A stretch of 64,000 nucleotides of DNA from NCBI RefSeq assembly GCF_017591425.1, contig NW_024466413.1, positions 2,568,001-2,632,000 of the forward strand. The letters run 5' to 3'. A model generated the notes under the pieces. The model did no database searches. It had not been told where the DNA came from and saw only the letters and a program-made list of their open reading frames with translations. The translations under genes and the position numbers were made by a program. This document shows positions 1 to 11,110 of this stretch, piece after piece (position 1 is the first letter of the stretch; the number at the start of each line of letters is the position of its first letter). The DNA is from Ochotona curzoniae (taxonomy: Eukaryota; Chordata; Mammalia; Lagomorpha; Ochotonidae).

Positions 1-574
1 CTCAAACCAGAACTTTAAGATGGTAAGTATACATGGTACTCAACAGTTGAGCTTGTTATAACATTGTACTTACCCAAGAAGAATTTAAAGCAGGAAGATG
101 CATCTGAACTCACTAGCTTGGGTGGACATTTCCTGGTCATAATTTCATAGGGTTAGGAGTAGAATTTCTTTCCAACAATATGATGCCCTAGGAAGCTCCT
201 CCATGTAGGAAGGGAAATCACATACAGAACATGTAACCTGGACATATTAATAAGAAAGATTACTGTTTGTAATTCTCAGAATTTGTCAGAAGTGGAGACA
301 TATTTATGACAAATATCTCTAATAAAAAATGAGGGTGGGTTTCCGATAGATATATTACAGACTAAGCCAGTAGTGTTAACCACTTTGCTATTCTCTCCTT
401 TAAGCAATGTTTTCTTTGACAGGGACAGCAAGCAGTGGAATCTTTCTTCAGTGAGAAACACAGTCCAAATAGCAAGATTCTCATTTGTAAGTATATTTGT
501 AAGATACAATTGTTCGATCATTGAGGATACAATATTCTCACATGATTAGTGATGTTCACACCACCACCTTGCTT
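1..574. other. Unique AT-rich DNA
   Basis: I see no repeat, exon or RNA gene here. The only open frame of any length, on the minus strand at 276-521, has no recognisable domain and looks random. Confidence 0.5.
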
Positions 575-730
575 TAAATGCTGGTTCTGCCACTGACTGT
601 GTGAGTTTAGATAAGTTATTTCATTCCACGTGCCCAAATGTCAAGATTTATAACAGACAAAATACAGCAAAGGAATCTACTTCTAACATCTAAATGGATC
701 ATTATAAAGATTGATAACAGTACATTTTAA
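575..730 (+). repeat. MIR SINE relic
   Basis: The stretch 'ctggttctgccactgactgt' followed by 'gagtttagataagttatttc' matches the MIR core (tRNA-related SINE; 'tgtgaccttgggcaagttac' region) in sense orientation. The 3' part is strongly diverged. MIRs are ancient mammalian repeats, so this is old, fixed DNA. Edges are approximate. Confidence 0.6.
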
Positions 731-1394
731 ATGCAACAAACATTCAGTATTTCATCTTTCTGAGATCACAATTTAATACATTTGTATTTGAATCTTGCTG
801 TTCAGAGGCAGAACAGGTGAAGATAATATTCCTTTTTAACAGAATGGAAAAATAATCAGGAACCACGAGACAAAGCATAATCCTGACAGAAGTGGGTATG
901 AAATGAATCTGTTCACAGCTTCACTCCAGGACAGAAAACTTCCCACTGACTCTAATAGTTTGCAAGAGTCATCACATTCCTATTCAGTGAAATCAAACAA
1001 ACAGAAACGATAATTGCCCCTCACTGGAAGAATTTTTCCAAGGTTAGTAGCTCATTTTCTTTTTTGATTCTGGTGGCTACAAAAATGCATATACATAATT
1101 TAGTTTCAGTCCCCAGAATTGGCAGAAATGAGACCTTGTCGAGATTCAAATATGGAACAGATTAATGTTAAGGGAAATCTTACAATTTCCCTCATCTGTT
1201 AACTTGGCCATTTGGAATGCAGAACCCTCACACAGGAAGCAAATGAGTATATTAAGGAGGCAAAATGGATTCAGCTTGCTAAACCATGGGAATTGTCTTA
1301 AAGCTTCATCTCCCTTCATATTCCTTGGATAAATGAAGACATTGATACCCAGAGGTATGGAGAAAGATGATGAAATAATTTTGAAATTCTAAAT
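731..1394. other. Unique DNA, nothing recognised
   Basis: AT-rich sequence with no open frame above about 60 codons and no repeat that I can name. Confidence 0.45.
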
Positions 1395-1870
1395 ATTGAT
1401 GCAAGCTCAGTCACTGACCAGAAATAAAAGTTTGGACAAGTCACTCTGCCTCTTTGGGCACCTGCAACTTCATCTGTTGTTTGTTTCTTTGTTTTTCTGC
1501 TTGTTAATTGGAAAGGCAGATCTCCAGAGAGAAGGAGGGACAGAGAGAAAGATCTTTCATCTGCTGGTTAACTCACCAAGTGGCTGCAACAGCCAGAGCT
1601 AAACCGATCCAAAGCCAGGAGTCAGGAACTTCTGGATTCTTGCTGTACCCAAATGGGTGCAGGATTCTGAAGCTTTGGACCATCCTCAGCTGTTTTCCCA
1701 GGCCTCAAACGGGGGGCTAGATGGGAAGTGGATCAGCCAGGACACAAACTGGTGCCCATATGGGATCCTGGTACTTGCAAAGGCCAGAATCTAGGCACTA
1801 GGCTACTGCCCCTGGTCCGCCAGCAGCTTTATCTGTAAGGCAGATGACCGTTGTCCTTTCTGGCCAGGAC
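1395..1870 (+). repeat. MIR SINE relic, split by a CSINE
   Basis: The left part (to 1477) contains 'gacaagtcactctgcctctt' and 'cttcatctgt', which match the conserved MIR centre ('caagtcacttaacctctctg ... cctcatctgt'). The element is interrupted by a minus-strand CSINE and appears to resume at 1827 with 'ctttatctgtaaggcaga'. The repeated ten bases on either side (1468-1477 and 1827-1836) read as a target-site duplication of the CSINE insertion. Confidence 0.6.
1478..1826 (-). mobile_element. CSINE (lagomorph tRNA-derived SINE), near full length
   Basis: Read on the minus strand it runs from the tRNA-like head near 1815 ('gcctagtgcctagattctgg'), through the body (the complements of 'ctggtgcccatatgggatcc' and 'tgggtgcaggattctgaagc'), to the CT-rich 3' region and an A-rich tail at about 1480-1500. 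CSINEs are non-autonomous and use L1 proteins for mobility. It is inserted in a MIR and bounded by an imperfect 10-bp duplication (9/10 identical). Confidence 0.9.
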
Positions 1871-1995
1871 TTAGAATGCCACAGTTGTGAGATGCCTGTT
1901 TGTTGCTTGTGTGAGATGTTATGTTATTACGTGAGACGCCAAGTTGCTTATTTTGCAGTGGTGTGCTGCAGTCTGTCAAGATCCCCTTCGGACCT

Positions 1996-2318
1996 GGTGC
2001 CGTCGCCTAGCGGCTGAAGTCCTTGCCTCGAACACGTTGGGATCCCATGTGGACACTGGATCTAATCCCGGCAGTTTCACTTCCCATCGAGCTCCCCACT
2101 TGTGTCCTGGGAAAGTAGTCAAGGACAGCCCAAAGCCTTGGGACCCTGCAACCACGTGGGAGACCCAGAAGAGAATCCTGGCTCCTGGCTTTGGATTGGT
2201 GCAGCACTGGTCATTGAAGTCACTTGGGGAGTGAATCAACAGACAGAAGATATTTCTCTCTGTCTCTCCTCCTCTCTGTAAATATCTGACTTTGCAATAA
2301 AAATAAATAAATCTTAAA
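1996..2318 (+). mobile_element. CSINE, full length, young
   Basis: Starts at 'gcctagcggctgaagtcctt' (Pol III A-box region), has the 'cggcagtttcacttcccatc' body, 'tggggagtgaatcaacagac', a CT-rich stretch and the tail 'ctttgcaataaaaataaata'. This is the subtype I associate with pika. Divergence from the other young copies is low by eye. Confidence 0.92.
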
Positions 2319-2419
2319 ATAATACACCTTTATTCTAAGAATAATCCCAATCACATTTATTAAGATTTTCAGTTGATTGGTTCCTCAACACCATCCTATT
2401 AATAAGCATGCCAAGCTAT

Positions 2420-2575
2420 TGTGGACTGGCCCTATAAAAACCCTATGGATGTGCTGTTCGGGACCACACTCCGGTGAGGGTTGTTGGTCCGGCCAGCATG
2501 TTGGCTGATTGGTGAGTCAGATGTGCTGAGCTGGAATAACTTTCCTTGTGTACTTGGATAGAGAAAAAATAAAAT
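2420..2575 (+). repeat. Possible solo-LTR fragment
   Basis: Contains 'ccctataaaaaccc' (TATA-box-like) about 100 bases before 'gctggaataactttccttgt', which resembles the poly(A)-signal/U5 region of class I LTRs ('aataaactttccttgtg') with one mutated base. Neither TG...CA ends nor a primer site can be fixed, so this is only a suggestion. Confidence 0.35.
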
Positions 2576-2934
2576 TAGTTAGAATGTGAAAGTCTCTTGC
2601 CCGCATGCCCTTAGCTAGGCCAGTTACACATAGTTCTGATAAATTTTGTTGGTACTATAATAATTTTTCAAGGAATTCATCTATGAATTTTATTTCAAAA
2701 ATATACTGGTCATGGGATTCTTTGGACCTCCTTTGCTACTAGTTTGGAAATATCTTACTGGGGACAAGAACCCAGTGTTCAAATTACATTTCGCCCACAC
2801 CAGAGCTAAAGCACCTGAAGCTATTTCTGATTCCTATTTCAGCGGCATGAGCTAAGTCAGTCATCTGTTCCATGCTTAAAAACCTGACTTTCCTTTTCCC
2901 TTTTTTGAATAATCCTTTTTCTAAATGTATTTTT
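2576..2934. other. Unique DNA, nothing recognised
   Basis: AT-rich, no open frame or repeat that I can name. Confidence 0.4.
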
Positions 2935-2998
2935 ATTAAACAAGGCATATTTATTTTACTTTATTAATTTTAAATGCAATTACAGAGAGACAGGGAGA

Positions 2999-3052
<54 letters not shown>

Positions 3053-3303
3053 AGGAGATCAATTTTCAAACCCAGGTTTACTCCTCAAATGACCACAAGA
3101 ACCAAGACAAAGCCAGAACCCTGGAACGTCATCTGGAAGGCCTGCATGTACGACAGGGCCCAAGTTCTTGGGCCATCTTTCAGTGCTTTCCAAAGTGGAT
3201 TAGCAGAGAGTTGGAGCAGAAGTGGAGCCTCCTAGACTTGAACTAGCACTTGGATCCTTGTGTAACAGACAATGGCTTAATTCACTGTGCCATAGCTCTC
3301 CCA
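2935..3303 (-). mobile_element. CSINE (older subtype) with internal GA microsatellite
   Basis: On the plus strand the A/T-rich tail (2935-2975) is followed by a pure GA tract (3002-3047), then the complement of the CSINE body: 'gggcccaagttcttgggcca', 'gagcagaagtggagcctcct' and 'ttcactgtgccatagctctc' at the head. The microsatellite sits where the CT-rich stretch of the SINE normally lies. Confidence 0.85.
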
Positions 3304-5177
3304 ATCTGATTTTCTGATGTTACAACCAAAAGCACTCTAACTAGCACAACTCAAGAATAAAGTGAACCTCTCGTTGGGCGTTGATATTTGGAATTTTGCC
3401 AGTATTGCTAACATACAAATGACCAGTAAAATATCAGATAAATTTTTCTAAAACAGCAGATTTGGTCTGCGTATTTTTAATGAAACCCCAATATCTCTCA
3501 GAGTTGCTTAAAAATATTAGCTCAACGTTTTAGTAGTTTTCCATTATTTAGCGTTGTGTTTTATCTCCTGTATTCAACAATAGTTTCTTAAGGATGTGAG
3601 CTTGGGTTCTTTTATTCTTTGATCTATATAATATTGGCCAGCACAAGATTTATCACCTTACATACAGTAAAAACCAGCCTTGTTAGCAGACATTTCAGTA
3701 AATTTTTCAAAGGCTCCATAGATGATGAAATGGCAACTGCCTGAATCAAAAAGGGGTAAATGCCTGAGGGACCAATATTGAGCCATAGAAAAGGCTCAAA
3801 GGGGCATTTGTTCCCTCAGCACTCCGTGGATAGATCCCTTGCTAATAGCTCTTCCCCAGTGAAGTGCAAAATAGTCCTTTATCAATCACATTTTTCTTGG
3901 CCGAAATATATTGCCAGTAAAGAAAGCATCGCATAAAACCCATCATCATCCTTTCCAATAAAAAGCCATCCAATAAAAATCAAGTAAAATTTCAGTATCT
4001 CAATTCTTCCCTCTCATGAATAATACCAAGGAGCCAGGGTCTTCAGAGTTTTTCAGTATAACCCAAGTTGGCAGCCCAAAGTGGTGGTTGGTGGGGAAAC
4101 CAAGCACTTGCTTAACTATGCAAGCCCCAAACCAGATACATGCTTCTATTCAATAGGAGTCTGTTGTATCTTCAATGAATAAAAATTTACTATTTATTTG
4201 TGTCTCCTGATATTTGTGTCTTAATCAGGAGACTTGGCACCTTATTGAAGCTGCAGCATCAACAGGTAGCAAGGAGAGAGACTGGCATTGCCAGCATGTG
4301 TCACCAGTCCCCAGTGCAGGAGAATACAATACAAATGTCTTTGAAGAACTTTATTGCTTCCTTGAACTAGGCAAGGGAGCTGACACCATCTACTGTTCAA
4401 GTTGTCTGACAGCTAGGGATGGGTAAAGACTAGAAAGAGACCAATAAGACTCGGTGCCAAAGAGGGAGCCACCCAGAAAATTCTATGACACAATACATGT
4501 CAGGTAAAGCAAACCAGAAGCCAAGTTGTCAACCTCGCATGGTTATTGGCTTCCTTGTCATGGTGCTTAAACTTTTCTCTTTAGAAATTCAAGATTTCGG
4601 GATGCTTTTTAGTAGGAAATGCATAGGAAATGTTGTTGAGACAAGACAACCCATCTGTAGTGGGAGCTCAAAATAATGCAGAATCTTCAGGCCTGCTCTC
4701 TGCATTTCAACGGATAAATCTGTACACATTTTCATTATTAAAACTTGTCAACAGAGTTAATTTAAAAAATATATAGCACACAAGGATGGGTAGAGAAATG
4801 AAAAGCTGACAGACCCTCAGGTCAAATCACAAAGACATATATATTAGAGTCATGAAAATGTACGGACTGAGGAAACATTTCATAACATTGTTTTTTTTTT
4901 TGTATCCACAAAGTGGAAAATATTCTTGGTAATAGCACACAAATTTAGTCAGGATCACACCAGAATTTTTTCTGTGAAAATCATAATATTATAAACAGAT
5001 AAAACTGCTTTTGATAGCAACATTATAAATTGAATACCCAGGATCATAAAAATATGTTATCCATTTTTATCACTCATCAGAGACAATTAAATAAATATAA
5101 GCTTTGAAATTCCACTTCTAATATTACATCTCAGCCTCACTTTCTTTATTGGTTAAATTAACACTGGTTTTCACATG
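3304..5177. other. Unique AT-rich DNA
   Basis: No exon recognised. The stretch 4120-4215 has 'atgaataaaaatttactatt' followed by T/G-rich sequence and a small inverted repeat (CCTGAT...ATCAGG at about 4207-4230), faintly LTR-like, but not enough to call. Open frames at 4214-4426 and 4485-4676 have no protein-like features. Confidence 0.45.
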
Positions 5178-5512
5178 CCTGACCCTGTGGTGTAAGCCAG
5201 TTAAGCTGCCACCAGAATCCCACATGGGTGCTGGTTTGTGTTGCAGATGCATTGCTTCTCATCCAGTTCCCTGTTAATGGCCTGATAACTGTAGGTGAAA
5301 GCAGCTCAAATGTTTGGAATCTGTCCATCCGCAGGGGAGACCTGGATGAAGCTCTTGGCTCCCAGCAGCAGCCTGGCCCAACAGTGGCTCTTGCAGCCAT
5401 TTGGCAGTGAACCAGCAAATGGAAGATTTCTGATCCCTCCCTTTCTTTTTATTCTTCTTTCTGTGTAACTCTGACTTTTAAAGCAAGCAAATAAATAAAA
5501 CTTTGAAAAAGA
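5178..5512 (+). mobile_element. CSINE, older subtype
   Basis: 'ccctgtggtgtaagccagtt' head, 'atcccacatgggtgctggtt', 'catccagttccctgttaatg', 'ggcagtgaaccagcaaatgg' and an A-rich 'aagcaaataaataaaac' tail follow in CSINE order. Many substitutions and the 'gttaatggcctg' variant place it in an older subfamily than the copy at 1996. Confidence 0.85.
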
Positions 5513-5821
5513 CAAAAGCATCTCTGTAAGAGAAATTTTCTTATGCACAAACATAGGTAGTTCTATAAAATGATGCAAGGAAGGTACCATCTCAGGGACC
5601 TGGGGTGAGGTAGCTGCTACCGTAATAAAGGTCTCGGTGCTTTTCCAGGCAGATGAAGGAGCTGCTTGCCTATCGCCTTGGGTAGAACCTGGACTGTGAC
5701 AAGGTTTCCATGATGGCTTCCGAGACTAACTTATTATTTTCTTTCTGTAATCTCGGGCATTTTTTTTAATGTTTATGTTCTACAATATTTAATATTTATA
5801 TTCTACAATATTTAATTTGTT

Positions 5822-5873
5822 TCAAAGTGAGTGTTACAGAGTGCTAGGCAGAGACATAGAGTCTCTCTCTCTA

Positions 5874-5913
<40 letters not shown>

Positions 5914-6165
5914 AGCTACAAAGAGAGAGCAAGAACTCTTCCTCTCACTTCCCACACAGACACATTGTTGGGCTGGGACGAAGCCAGGAACCAGGAGCTC
6001 TTGGGTGGTGGAGACCAAAGTTTTTAGGTCATCTTGCACTGCTTGTCCAAAGCCACTAGCAGGGACCTAGGTAGGAAATGGAGCAACCAGAACATGAACT
6101 GCTGCCGATAGAGTATGCCATTTTCAAAGACAGGGGCTCACCCTACTATGGCTCATTGCTGGTAC
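5822..6165 (-). mobile_element. CSINE, older subtype, with TC/CA microsatellite
   Basis: The complement of the SINE body is visible as 'aagccaggaaccaggagctc' and 'gggacctaggtaggaaatgg', with the head towards 6160. A compound (TC)n(CA)n tract occupies 5861-5914 at the position of the CT-rich 3' region. The tail side is AT-rich. Confidence 0.8.
5861..5914. repeat. Compound (TC)n(CA)n microsatellite
   Basis: TC repeats with one interruption run directly into about 13 CA units. It lies inside the CSINE 3' region and probably grew from its pyrimidine stretch. Confidence 0.95.
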
Positions 6166-6282
6166 TTCCAGTAATTTTTATTATTTTATTTACTACAGCA
6201 TTCTTACATTTTAAGTTCGAATTGATTTTTTTTTTACAAATTGAATGTGATTTGTAGATACAATTTTAAGAGCATTAAGACT

Positions 6283-6362
6283 TCCGCTTCCTCCCTCCCT
6301 CCTCCTATCCTTCCACCTTCCTCCATTCTACCCTCCTTCCTTACCGCCCCTCCCCCCCCTTT
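6283..6362. repeat. Polypyrimidine tract
   Basis: About 80 bases almost purely C and T ('ctccctccctcctcctatcc' and similar). On the minus strand this is a purine-rich tract of the kind found in L1 3'UTRs, and the neighbouring T-run and AT-rich sequence would fit an old minus-strand L1 3'UTR, but I cannot confirm that. Confidence 0.6.
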
Positions 6363-7459
6363 AGAGAGCATATTATTAGTCGGTAGCACTTACATTCATT
6401 TGACCACGACAAGCCAAAATTCGTGAGTGTGCAGTTTCAGACCCAGCCAGTAATCAGATTTCCATCTGCTCTTATTTCTGGGAAAACTTTCTGGCTGCAC
6501 AATGTTTGTTTTTTAACACACTCCAAATCAGAGACCACTGTTTGGGCGTTATTTTGCTGTTGTTGTTTCTCTTGTAATTGTATCTCATCTTGTTATGCTG
6601 TCTGCCTTTTTCACAGATTAAGAAATGCATTCCTACCTTGGAGCACGCAGGTAAAATCAAAACCTCCTGTTGAAGAGGTGAGAACTTGATCAGCAGAGCT
6701 GACACAAGAATCTGAGCTGCAAAGCAGAAGCAACAAGAGTCAAGCGCCATTGGTGATTCGGACATTGTGTAGACGACATTTCCTCCCCAGATTACTGCCT
6801 GCATCACTGTAGGCTGTTGCCATGCCTTTGTTGCACTTTCTTGTGAATATCAGGAAAACAAGGGCACCTGTGGCAGGTGAGGGCAGAATGTGTGGTAATC
6901 TACGTGAGGTGCGATAATACACAACCCCCTCTCCCCCACTACACACAGAAGTACACAAGAGAAAACCTGAGATCACACTGATATCCAGAAGCTCAGACTG
7001 CGGTGCTACGGACTGAAAGACTTCTAGGCCAGTGTCACGGAAAGCACCTGGGGACTGTACCCACCCACACGTTGGAGTACTGGATTCCATCTTCAAACGA
7101 AGGCACCGAGGCCGGTCATGCTGAGCTGCTGAGCGAATGCCCTCTCTGTAACCCTGCATCCATGCAGCTCCTGCTCTAAATTTCCAGCTATCCAGAATCA
7201 GGCTCTATTTTATGTACCACCTACCTGGCACTGTGGGGGGCATTTAATAGAGTTTTATTCAGTAAATGGAAGTTGTGTAAAGTAATAAAAGAGCAAAAAG
7301 AAGAATTCTCAGTTTATAGGAAGAAGGTATTTCAGAATGATTCAGACAAATGATTTGTTTTCATGTTCACCAGTATTTTTATTTACATAAAGTGGGATGA
7401 TGAGGAGAGAGGAAAAATAATTTTTGAAATGTCACAAAATCAGTACGGAGTTGAGACAG
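6363..7459. other. Unique DNA, nothing recognised
   Basis: The minus-strand open frames at 6472-6807 and 6740-7159 overlap each other in different frames and show no domain. I see no splice-site/polyadenylation pattern that would make them exons. Confidence 0.4.
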
Positions 7460-7580
7460 AAGGCAAAGTTGCTTCTGAAGCCAGGAACCAGGATCTTCTT
7501 CCAGGTCTTCCATGTGGCTCCAGGGTCCAAGCACTTGGGGCTAATTCAAGTCTGGCGCCTGTCAAAGTGGGTTAGGTACT
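7460..7580 (-). mobile_element. CSINE fragment
   Basis: 'gaagccaggaaccaggatct', 'cttccatgtggctccagggt' and 'ccaagcacttggggct' are the complement of the CSINE centre. The head and tail are missing or too decayed to see. Confidence 0.6.
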
Positions 7581-7599
7581 GACTTTGTTTCAGGTACCA

Positions 7600-7990
7600 T
7601 AATAGTGCTTAAATATTTACTCTTACTTAATGTTCTAAACAAGAACCACTATGAGTCAGAACTCTTTCACATGCGCACAGGGACGCTGTGCCTGAAAAGC
7701 CCGGTGCCTCCCGAGTCCATGAATCCAGCGTGGTGCGTGCCAGCTGAGTGCCATCACTCCGCCCTGTCTGTGCTCTTCCTCAAGCAGGTTCCTGTCGTCA
7801 CAGCCAGACCTCACTTTCCAGAGACCTGATACTCTGCATTCTTCCTGTTATCACCATGAAAACTCCAGAGGTGTCTATTAACTGTGTTATTTTCACTTTG
7901 TAGTAGAGGAGACAGACTCAAGAAGTTTAAGAAATAGACTTATTTAAATGGCTTGTAAATGGCACAACTCATGGCCAAATCACCTGTCTC
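7600..7990 (-). repeat. MIR-like relic
   Basis: 'gtagaggagacagactcaag' plus 'aagtttaagaaatagactta' (7900-7950) resembles the MIR complement 'gaggaaactgaggctcagag...gttaagtaacttgcc'. 'aatgttctaaacaagaacca' (7630-7650) resembles the 'cctcacaacaaccctatgag' block further along. The material between them does not fit, so there may be two separate relics. Confidence 0.4.
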
Positions 7991-8921
7991 TTCCATTAAG
8001 ATGTGTTTGTTTCCCTGTTTCCTGAACGTTGACCGGGCCATTGTTCTGGCAAAGGAAGCGTGGACATTCCTGACAGCTAGATACTTGATCGTACAGTGAG
8101 GCATCAGCCATGATCATTTTCTCTTGGTTGCCACTCTGAGAACATGTGAGTCCCACAGGGAGGAGAGCAGCAGAACGGAGTACAGATCAAGGTCATTCTC
8201 CACCAAACATACAACGTGGGTGAGGGACAGACTTTGATACCCCTGGATTGAAGCTTGTAGCCTTTCTAAAATCCAGCCTGTCTCTATTCCAGGTTTAACT
8301 GAGATAACTGTGCATTCTGCTGACCCCGCAGAACACGGCAGAAATGCAGAAAGCTGGCCGTGTCTATCTAACAGACACAGAGTGTCTCCTTCAGCTATTC
8401 ACACTCCTCTTCTAAATACTGATCTCATCAGATGACCTGTTCTCATGAGAGGAGCGGGCCTGGTGGCCTACGAATCTGCATGAGGCCCAAGTGTGCTTTC
8501 TCTGGGGCTTGGCTGAGTCCAAGCTTTGCAGAGTTCAGCAGTATCCAAGAGTCACACGCCAGGACACGCCATCCCTCAGCAGGGGGGAGCATCCCAGAAC
8601 ATCTGACACTCAGGAGGACCATCTGTATGATCTGGGGCCTTGTCTGCGTTGCTAGAACGGGCAGGACATTCCTGGTGCCTCCTCAGGAGACTTTCCAACC
8701 TCAATGATCTCTGAGAAGAAACCACGTGAGCAAGGCTGTGATTATGTTACCACCAGGGAACCCACACATACGAAGGGCAAACTGGCTTTATTCTCTTGCG
8801 CTGTGATTTTATGTTGAAGGTAATACAATTTTTTTGCGTGTGGGAAGGTTTGTTAGAAAAATTATGTAAAATAGTAAGCTGTAAAAAACATAATCCCACA
8901 CATAATAGTTGCTTCTTTAAT
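7991..8921. other. Unique DNA, nothing recognised
   Basis: Somewhat richer in G+C than its surroundings. A plus-strand frame of 91 codons at 8432-8707 has no recognisable domain. Confidence 0.4.
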
Positions 8922-8945
8922 TCTCTCTCTCTCTCTCTCTCTCTC
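8922..8945. repeat. (CT)n microsatellite
   Basis: Twelve CT units flanked by T-rich sequence. No SINE body is visible beside it, unlike most microsatellites in this window. Confidence 0.95.
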
Positions 8946-9354
8946 CTTTTTCTGTTTCTGAGAACTGGAGTTGATTTGGAAAAGTAGTCCTGGCTATGAT
9001 TTGCTGAAGAACCTGACTCATTGTTTTCACCACACAAGCACGTTATAACTATGACATGGCATTTTTTTCACTGTTGTTAACGTCCCACAGAAAAAATGTC
9101 CAAATCTGACCTTATTGTAAGAGGAGCTAGATCTTTCCACCTCTTCTCATGAGTGGACCCTGCTGCTATGCAAAGGCCCATCTCTCCCTTTTCTCCATAA
9201 GGAAAACAGCTGTAGCTGTGCTCCATGGGTGACTCCGTGTGAGGACCCACAAGTTGCTGCCCACCCATCCCAGGCAAAAGGTTGACCTCTCTCCTAGGCA
9301 TCAGATAAACTCTCAGGAGGGAAAATCAGAAAAGTGCTTACCTTTGGTAAAACA
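8946..9354. other. Unique DNA, nothing recognised
   Basis: No repeat or exon identified. Confidence 0.4.
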
Positions 9355-9625
9355 TATATGTTTACTTTATTTTATTTATACATAATTTATATATTTGATT
9401 AAAATACAGTATGCTTATTTATTGATGATTTTAATTAATAAATAGTATGTTATTGTTATTAATAAATGATGTTAAACCATGATCATTAATAATTACTAAA
9501 TAATTAAGCATTAATGTTAATGAGTGATATTATTAACATATTAAATATTTATTCATAATATATATTGTATGAAATATAACCTAATATATAATATATATTA
9601 GACAACATATATACATATATATACA
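9355..9625. repeat. AT-rich low-complexity block with palindrome
   Basis: About 270 bases composed almost only of A and T, made of TAATAA, ATATAT and TTAATT words. It contains the perfect inverted repeat 'ctaatatataatatatattag' (9581-9601, written here as two arms CTAATATATA/TATATATTAG around one A). This composition is typical of matrix-attachment-like or easily unwound DNA; function is inference. Confidence 0.7.
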
Positions 9626-9999
9626 GGTTTAAATACTTTTGATGAACTTACAAACCTTTTTCATTTTTCAAGTCATAATGCACTATTCTAATACATATGC
9701 AGAGCATAAACTCACCAAGCCAGGAAACCAGCTGTTCATTTGATATCCTTCCTTCACATTGGGACCTCACATTCCGCTGTACCAGTTTTTATTTTTACTC
9801 TGAACTCTGCTCCAGATAGCTACTAAACTACTAATCAGGAGTGGAGCAGTTAGCATTCCTTAGCACATATCAAAATACTATGTGTCTATTCCACTGCAGA
9901 GTGACTTTAATAACAAGAGTAAATAAACCAAAATGTACATATGATTCCTAAGTTGATAAAATATAAGGAACATGTAAGAGCATTTTTGAAGGAGTTGGG
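9626..9999. other. Unique DNA, nothing recognised
   Basis: No open frame or repeat of note. Confidence 0.4.
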
Positions 10000-10282
10000 A
10001 CTGAGGCCAGTTAAGATATGTGCATTGTGGAGTGTCTGCCTGTGCTCTCTGACTCCAGCCTGCTGGCAGTACATCTCTTGCTCATGGAGAAGGCGCAGTA
10101 ATGATGGCTCGAGTGTTGACACACACCATTCAGAGATCTGGACTGCGTCCCTGGCTCCCTCATTGGTCTGGTCTGGCTTCTGCAGGAATCTGAAGAGTTG
10201 GAAAATAAACTAGTTGATAGGAGCAGACCCTCTCCCTTCCTCCTCCTCCTATCTCTGAAATAAACAACAATTAAAGGAAAAA
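10000..10282 (+). mobile_element. CSINE-related SINE, old subtype
   Basis: The segment 'atctcttgctcatggagaag', 'gcgcagtaatgatggctcga' and 'agatctggactgcgtccctg', followed by a CT-rich run (10230-10255) and 'gaaataaacaac', fits an older lagomorph SINE subtype in sense orientation. The final part is diverged. Confidence 0.65.
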
Positions 10283-10779
10283 GGAAAGGAAAAAGTTGGA
10301 AAGCATACATTCTGCATCCTCTGCTTACAATGACTTCTCTCACTCTTTCCTCCCTTTTCAATCTACCTGGGAAACGCACCCGCTTCGTTTGTTCTCTGAT
10401 TGGCATTCAACCCACTCAACATTAACAGAGAAACTTAATTCAAGATACATCTATCAACTAAACTATATGAAGTGTCTTCAAAAATTTCATCAAAAATGAG
10501 TGTTATTAAAACTGTTCATGCTTTCCAAAATATTTTACAACATATATTTATATGTTAATGTGAACATTTCCTGTGAATTTCCTGTTAAGTATCCTCATAT
10601 GTGGTAAGCAGTGAAATACAGTGAGCAAAGAAGCCATGGTCCCTGACTGCAAATGCTTTGGACCCAAGGGTGGATAGATCATTACACGTGATGGGAATCA
10701 AGCTGAGTGATGTGAGAATGTCAGGGACACTGTAGCCATCCCAGATATTATCTGGAGTTAGGATGGATCAGGATTCCTT
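10283..10779. other. Unique DNA, nothing recognised
   Basis: No feature identified. Confidence 0.4.
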
Positions 10780-11110
10780 TACAATGTACTTTAAAAACTA
10801 TTTTATTTCTATTTAATTGAAAGGGTACATGTAGAGATAGAGGCAGACAGACAGACAGAGAGACAGAGAGACAGAGAAGATGTGTGTCTTCCATCTTCTG
10901 GTTCTATACCCAATTCTTGCAATGGCTGGAGCTGAGTCAGGTCAGTGTCAAATACTAGAAACCCCATCAAGTCTTCCACATATGGCAGAGATCTAAATCA
11001 TGGAGCCCTCATCTTCTGCCTTCCAGTGTGTGCCTCGCCAGGGATTTGGGCAAGAAACAGAGGCTGTATCTGACTCAAGCAGTCCTTGAAGAGATGGGGA
11101 CAGCCAACTA
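10780..11110 (-). mobile_element. CSINE, old, with GACA microsatellite
   Basis: An A/T-rich tail ('actattttatttctatttaa') is followed by (GACA/GAGA)n at about 10843-10878 and then decayed complement of the body ('tcttccatcttctggttct', 'tgcaatggctggagctgagt', 'aagtcttccacatatggcag'). The head end is poorly preserved. Confidence 0.7.

Noticed and set aside
4120..4230. LTR U5-like segment with AATAAA and a 'ttggcacc' word
   Set aside because: No LTR ends, TATA region or adequate primer-site match; too weak.
6472..7159. Two minus-strand frames of 111 and 139 codons as possible exons
   Set aside because: They overlap in different frames, have no domain or repeated amino-acid pattern, and lack a recognisable splice or poly(A) context.
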